In this document: positions 59,220 through 64,000 of the stretch, in pieces | How positions within the stretch are numbered: the stretch's first letter is position 1 | Layout of the letters: every line of letters begins with the position of its first letter | Origin: Immersiella caudata | Lineage: Eukaryota > Ascomycota > Sordariomycetes > Sordariales > Lasiosphaeriaceae | Length of the DNA stretch: 64,000 nucleotides | Assembly (NCBI GenBank): GCA_030512335.1 | Contig: JAULSU010000007.1 | Coordinates: 3,658,001 to 3,722,000, forward strand | Direction of reading: 5' to 3' | Notes under the pieces: generated by a model | Seen by the model: the letters and a program-made list of their open reading frames with translations, nothing else | Database searches by the model: none | Told to the model about the DNA's origin: nothing | Translations under genes and position numbers: made by a program

Positions 59220-60741
59220 ATGGAGAACAGCATCGAAATCTTGGAGCACATCATCAAAGAGAGAATTCTCTTGTTCAACAACCTTCCCAGACTAGAAACG
59301 CTCAGCGATGGCTCTAGAAACATTTGGATCTTCGATTTTGAAGCCGGGCCTTCGCGTCACGGTTCGCGGGTGACCGATTCGACAGCTTTGGACGAGGAGG
59401 GGCGTCTCACCGATTCGGAAGACGACGGACTTGATATCGATCATAAGGCTCTCGGGCTTATCACCGATTCGGACGACGTCGTCATAGCCATTCAACATGA
59501 ATTTGATAACGAGGACACGCCTCCATACTTCAAGGCGGGGGGGCCGGGCCAAATCCTCAAGCACCGGATACAAGACCAAGCCGAGGTAATGATTCCACAT
59601 CTTTTAGACGCATTCACCCGCCAGAGAACTCGCCTCCATCGTGTTGGTTCAGATGACCACCTGCCCCCGACGAACACCAGCGCGGATCCTCAACCGACCG
59701 CCCCTTGGAGTTGGTACACCTTCGATGAGCTCTTTGCGGAGAGTGTTGAAACCGCTCTCAGAAAATGGGGTGTTAGACCTGAACTTTGTACTGTTGGCGT
59801 CATCGATGTACATGAGAACTCCTGCTTTCGTCGAGCGCATAGAGCGATTCAGAGGAAACAGCTGCCCAGAGAGGGCAGCCGCGGCGACTGGATGGATTGC
59901 CACGAGTGCCATTACTGCCATGAGGACCTTGGCGATGGGCAAAAGGCCGACCTTGCATGCAAGATATGCTTCGAAGCTTTCTATCATTCCCCAATTTGTC
60001 AAGAACGGGACCGGGCACGCCACAGCCAAACCTGTCACCCCCCCGACACTGAGACTTACTACCGTGAGATCGTCAACCACTATCCAGAAGCACTGAACCT
60101 GCTTTCCCGGATTGACGAGGGCCTTCTAGATTAGGAATATCGAGATGCAGTTGGTGTAGATGAGGATACCGGTGTAGCTAGCGGTGTAGAGTGAGTTACC
60201 CAATGCCTCTCGCCGAGGCTCGGGGCCTGAAACCCGGCTGACGCGGGGCTCTATGTTTAGGTATTGTCTGACTCTCCTGATTCAGGAAGGCCTTGATACC
60301 CCAGACAACATGCAGCTGATATTCGGCCCTCTGTAGAAAGAGACGCTGAAGCAAAAGCACGAGAATTTCCGCATCGAACTGACGGTCCCGTTCGTCAATG
60401 ATGAGGGCCAATACCAATTCCTGAGCCTTCCAAACATGCGGCCCTTAACGGAAGATGAGGAGGTGAGATGTGGTCGAGTGAGGAGGATCCAAAATTTTCT
60501 CGAGTCGGACATTGATTTCACCAAGCCCTTCGATTGGTACGACTTGCGAGACAAGGTCCAGAAGGGCATCGGATTGGACATTGAGGAACCGCAGAACAAG
60601 TTCGACGCGATCATAGCAGCCAATACTGTGGATCGAGAAGCTGTTGAGCAAAACCGTAGATGGCCTGTCGGCGACCCGTACTGCTGGGGTAAACTGAAGA
60701 GGGTGGCGAAGGATGCTGAGGAGTACAAGTCATTGTGCTAA
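59220..60741 (+). pseudogene. MYND-type zinc-finger gene with two in-frame TAG codons
   Basis: Exons 59220..60190 and 60261..60741; intron GTGAGT, branch CTGAC, TTTAG. One frame of 484 codons is interrupted by TAG at 60132-60134 and TAG at 60334-60336. The acidic N-terminal half is followed by a Cys/His array (CHECHYCHEDL, ACKICFEAFYHSPICQ, HSQTC) with MYND spacing, about residues 225-280. After the first stop the frame continues as coding-like sequence (LTLLIQEGLDTPDN, FRIELTVPFVNDEGQYQF, GKLKRVAKDAEEYKSLC). The intron phase only works if the first stop is read through. Both TAGs could come from CAG by C-to-T at CpA. A 304-aa product ending at 60134 would still hold the finger. Confidence 0.65.
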
Positions 60742-61249
60742 CGTCCTGGATGCTAGGGGGCAGCAGGCGAGAGGCACGGTGCCTGTCCCAGTGAGGTGAC
60801 ATACCTAGCGTTCGTTCTTTTTTCTAGATCAGGCAGATACCATCAGCGAGTCAGCAGTCTAGTTTCTTCGACATCTGTCTAGTATGTGTGGGTATTGTGA
60901 CTCGTTCGTCGGTGATGATTGCGAAACATTTTGGCGCAGGATTATTTGTAGCCTCACGGGAGCTGTTCTCTTCATCAGGGTTCGGTGGCGGCACTCTTCG
61001 TTTACGCAAGTGGCGGAATAACCATCCTGGAATATGATTGGTCCAAAACCTCTGCCTGTCAGCAACAACACCCCTGACAGGGGTCTCACCCCGCGCAACT
61101 ACGTCATCGGTGCTCGACACGGTGGGCATTTGACAGCTCTTCATCAATGAACAACCTGGCCTACGACACCAGCTCCTCGGCACTACTCCCTTGGTTGCAG
61201 CGCCATACCAATCTATCCCAACTTTGCTCAAGACGTATACGCAACTATT

Positions 61250-62667
61250 ATGGCCGAAGTCGCAGCAGGTGCTCTCGTCGCCGAGCAGGTTGTAGCGACT
61301 AGCGTCGAAGCAGCAGCGATCGCTGCGGTCGCTGCGCCAACTCAACCTCTCAAAGTCGCCCTGTCGCAGCTAGCAAGAGTTGCCAATGATGATGGCTCCC
61401 CGTACGATTTTAAACCGCTCTTGCGCGCTCTCGACTGCAAAGCTGACATTCTCTTGACAGACAATCTCTTGGCCGATCCAACCACTCGCTAACGACAATC
61501 CGCGACAAGGCGTACATCTTCGGGGGAGAAGCCCCCAATGGCGAGCTCTGCACGACCGACGTTCACGCCATCACCATCCCTACGCGCAGCTCCGCCAGGT
61601 CAGCCCCCGACGTAAAGCACCTCGCATACAAGCCCTTTCCGCTCGAAGATGCCGAGACCGGGGGAGCGTTCGCTCCAACACCTCGAGCGCAGCACGCCGC
61701 GTGTGCAAAGGGCAAATACTTGATAATCCACGGCGGCCGTGACGCTCATGGCAACCCCATAGACGAGGATAACTGCCTCTGGCTTTGGGATACCGAAGCG
61801 CTACGGTGGTCAAAGCTGCGCGGAGAGACGCAGCTCGGCAAAATTATGGCTCCTCGGTGCGCCCATCACGTCTTTGTCGATCCTACCCAAGACTTCCTGA
61901 TCCTCCACGGCGGAAACGCCATCCAGGCCCTCAAAAAGCCCCACGAGGGCGACTCGGCCCCTCTGTCCAACCCCAAGACGCCTATCAACAACGAAACTTG
62001 GCTGTATGACTTCAACTCCCGCTCTTGGACAGTCCTCCCAGACTCTCCTGCGCCTGCCGCAGCCGCTGCATACACAGACACCACACTCTACACCATCAGC
62101 CAATCCACCTCCTCTCCCGACCTCTCGGGCACCATCAACTACCTGCGCCTCCTCAACAATCCCACCGAACGCGAAAAGCCTGGCGCCTTGGCCTGGAAAA
62201 CCGTCACATTCCCTACCAACCCACTGACACCAGGTCCTCATCCTCGAGAGGGCGCTGCGCTGGTGCCGCTCACCACAGGCCACGGACGCCACTATCTCGT
62301 CTACATGTTCGGATGTGCCGATACTGGGGAACTCTCGCCCGAGTCGTTCTACTCAGACATTTGGACTCTCCAGCTTCCCTCTCACGGGTTCACGGCTGCC
62401 ACGGTAAAGGACAAAATTCGAGACAAGCTGTTGCACCACAGCTCAGGAGCGTTCAGCTGGGCAGCGGCGGAGTTGATCGCAACGGAGCAGATGCAGCCAG
62501 ATGGGAAGGTACATCCCGGACCGAGGGCGCTGTTTGGAGTAGATTCGTGCTTCGATGGAAAGGGGGTTGTGTTTTGGGGCGGCGTGAATGCCAAGGGAGA
62601 GAAGGAGGCGGACGGGTGGATCCTCGCGCTTGCGTATGGGTATGCAGATAATGACCGATTTGAGTAG
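61250..62667 (+). CDS. Kelch-repeat (beta-propeller) protein
   Basis: Exons 61250..61401 and 61461..62667 (452 aa); intron GTACGA...CTGAC...GACAG. After an Ala-rich N-terminus, Kelch repeats are recognisable by their GG and downstream W: KAYIFGGEAPNGE, KGKYLIIHGGRD...LWLWDTEALRWSKL, DFLILHGGNA...TWLYDFNSRSWTVL, YLVYMFGCAD...IWTLQLP and GVVFWGGVNAKG. Galactose-oxidase-type propeller without catalytic residues; a protein-interaction scaffold, probably cytosolic. Confidence 0.8.
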
Positions 62668-62845
62668 AGTTTCTTTGTTGTTGGATGTAAGATGGTGAGA
62701 ACGGGAGCGTGTTCAGTCTGCTCCGCTATCACGTCGAAGGGACAGGCTGTCTGGAGCATGGATAGGAAGCAATGAATTGTTTACGTCCCGTGCAATCAAT
62801 AACATTATCAAGCCCCAACCTTCCAATCTCCAAGATGACGCATTT

Positions 62846-64000
62846 TTACACAACCAAACCCTTCACCTGCTTGAAGCCCTTCACTTTTACATCCCTCCAC
62901 ACCAATACCGAAGCGATCGACACTGCCTGAATCGCCGTCGACGCAATGAGCATCCACTTTTGCGCCTCACTATACGCAGAATTGATCGCGCTCTTCGTCG
63001 GCGTCCCCATGGGAAACGACCGCTGCACAACCAACGACCCGTGAGTTTCGGTAAAGTTCCCCTTCGTCTCCGCAGGGAGATACTCCATCAACCGCTGCGG
63101 GAAAATCCCGTTCCAAATCGCCGCAGCGACGGTAGATCCCACGGCTCCGCCGACGCTGGCAAACATTGACTCGACTGCGAGCACGACGGCGATGTACTGA
63201 TGCGTCGTGGCCGCCATGGCTGCAATCTGTTCGCAGATGACGAGGGTTCCGCCGGACAGAGCGATAAAGATTTAGCACAAGAAGATATACCTGAACTCTA
63301 CGCCCTTGGTGCGGAAGCGAAGCATCAAGCTGATACCGAGGATGGTAAGCGGGATGCTGAAGTAGAGAGCGACGGGCTTGAAGCGGCCGTTGTAGCGGAT
63401 GACGAGGCCGACGATGATGGACCAGAAACACGAGCCGATGCTGTAGATGTTCATGACGTAGCTGGCGGGTGTGATTTCGAGGTAGACGACGGTTTGGAGG
63501 AAGGAGAAGAAGTAGCTGTCCCAGATGTAAAAGGAGATGAAGAGAGTACCCGCGAGGATACAGTCGCCAAGGACAGTGCAGTCTTTGAGGAGGGAGTAGG
63601 GGATGAAAGTCTTGGGGGCAAAGTACTTCTCCCAGACGACGAAGAGGATCAGGAGCACGAAGCCGGTGACGAGGAAGCCGAGGATGAGCGGGGAGCGCTA
63701 TTGTCGGGGCTGGCGGTTGTAAATGCTGAAAGGTAGGAAGAAGAGGGCGAGGCCGGCGATGATGAGGAGGCGGAAGAGGTCGAACTCGACGGCGTAATAC
63801 TTGACGGATTGCCAGGCGGTGCGGTTGGATTGCTCTCGCTTGGGGAGGAGGCCGGCTTTTTCGGCGCGGCGGGCGTTAACGTAGAAGAGGTAGAGCAGCA
63901 GCATGCAGATGACGGGGGTGGTGATGGAGAAGGCGCCGTAACCCCATCGCCATCTGGGGCCGTCGAGGAAGGCTTTGGCGAGGGGGCCTCCTATCCAGGT
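62846..64000 (-). pseudogene. MFS siderophore-type transporter with two premature stops (5' partial)
   Basis: One minus-strand frame runs from beyond 64000 to the stop at 62846. It reads as the second half of a SIT/Mir-type siderophore-iron transporter (RWRWGYGAFSITTP, RSPLILGFLV, WEKYFAPKTFIPY, then HQYIAVVLAVESMFASVGGA and EYLPAETKGNF, ending VKVKGFKQVKGLVV). It is broken by TAG at 63698-63700, where relatives have Trp before RSP, and TAA at 63272-63274, where relatives have Gln before IFIA. Both are single transitions (TGG to TAG, CAA to TAA) with no frameshift. Known role of the intact family: proton-coupled uptake of ferric siderophores at the plasma membrane. A sequencing error cannot be excluded. 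Confidence 0.8.

Overview
The window comes from a filamentous ascomycete (Pezizomycotina; a plant-associated Sordariomycete is likely, by inference). The evidence is short spliceosomal introns of about 50-80 nt with GTRAGT-type donors and CTNAC branch points, an ascomycete laccase with the C-terminal DSGL tail, HET and fungal HNH domain genes, a pogo/Fot1-like transposon with the TA-rich look of repeat-induced point mutation (RIP), and long intergenic spaces. All exon joins below were derived by eye from splice signals and reading phase; no transcript or database evidence was available.

Layout. 0-8 kb: 3' part of a REI1-like ribosome-biogenesis zinc-finger gene, a C2H2 finger gene, a secreted CE3-type esterase and a small conserved-looking ORF. 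11-17 kb: a secreted laccase, a multi-pass membrane protein and a small Cys-motif protein. 18.5-22 kb: a fungal HNH-domain gene split by a RIP-degraded pogo/Fot1-like element. 24.6-27 kb: a large membrane glycoprotein and a tRNA-Gln(CUG). 29.6-38 kb: one NRPS-like gene of about 2,764 codons in which nearly every catalytic signature is altered. 38.5-54.4 kb: a block of signalling or incompatibility-type genes, namely a protein kinase-HET fusion, a divergently transcribed second kinase, an unknown protein, a STAND-like NTPase and an AAA+ ATPase. 54.6-64 kb: a second tRNA-Gln(CUG), a small tetraspan membrane protein, an alpha/beta hydrolase, a MYND-finger gene with two in-frame stops, a Kelch protein, and a siderophore-type MFS transporter with two in-frame stops that runs off the window.

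Two things stand out. First, the kinase and HET parts of the 38.5-43.1 kb gene (minus strand) are joined by a run of seven micro-exons, six of exactly one codon and one of two codons. They are separated by eight introns with good donors, branch points and acceptors, all in phase 0, so any micro-exon could be skipped without breaking the frame. Second, the NRPS-like protein keeps its architecture over 8.3 kb of coding sequence, yet all four carrier domains lack the phosphopantetheine serine (three have Glu in its place). The condensation and adenylation motifs are also broken, and a long Ser/Pro-rich tail is appended. It looks like a retained pseudo-NRPS, not a decaying gene.

A third theme is mutation pressure. 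The transposon is TA-rich, and the four premature stops at 59-64 kb are each explainable as a C-to-T change at CpA on one strand in an otherwise intact frame.
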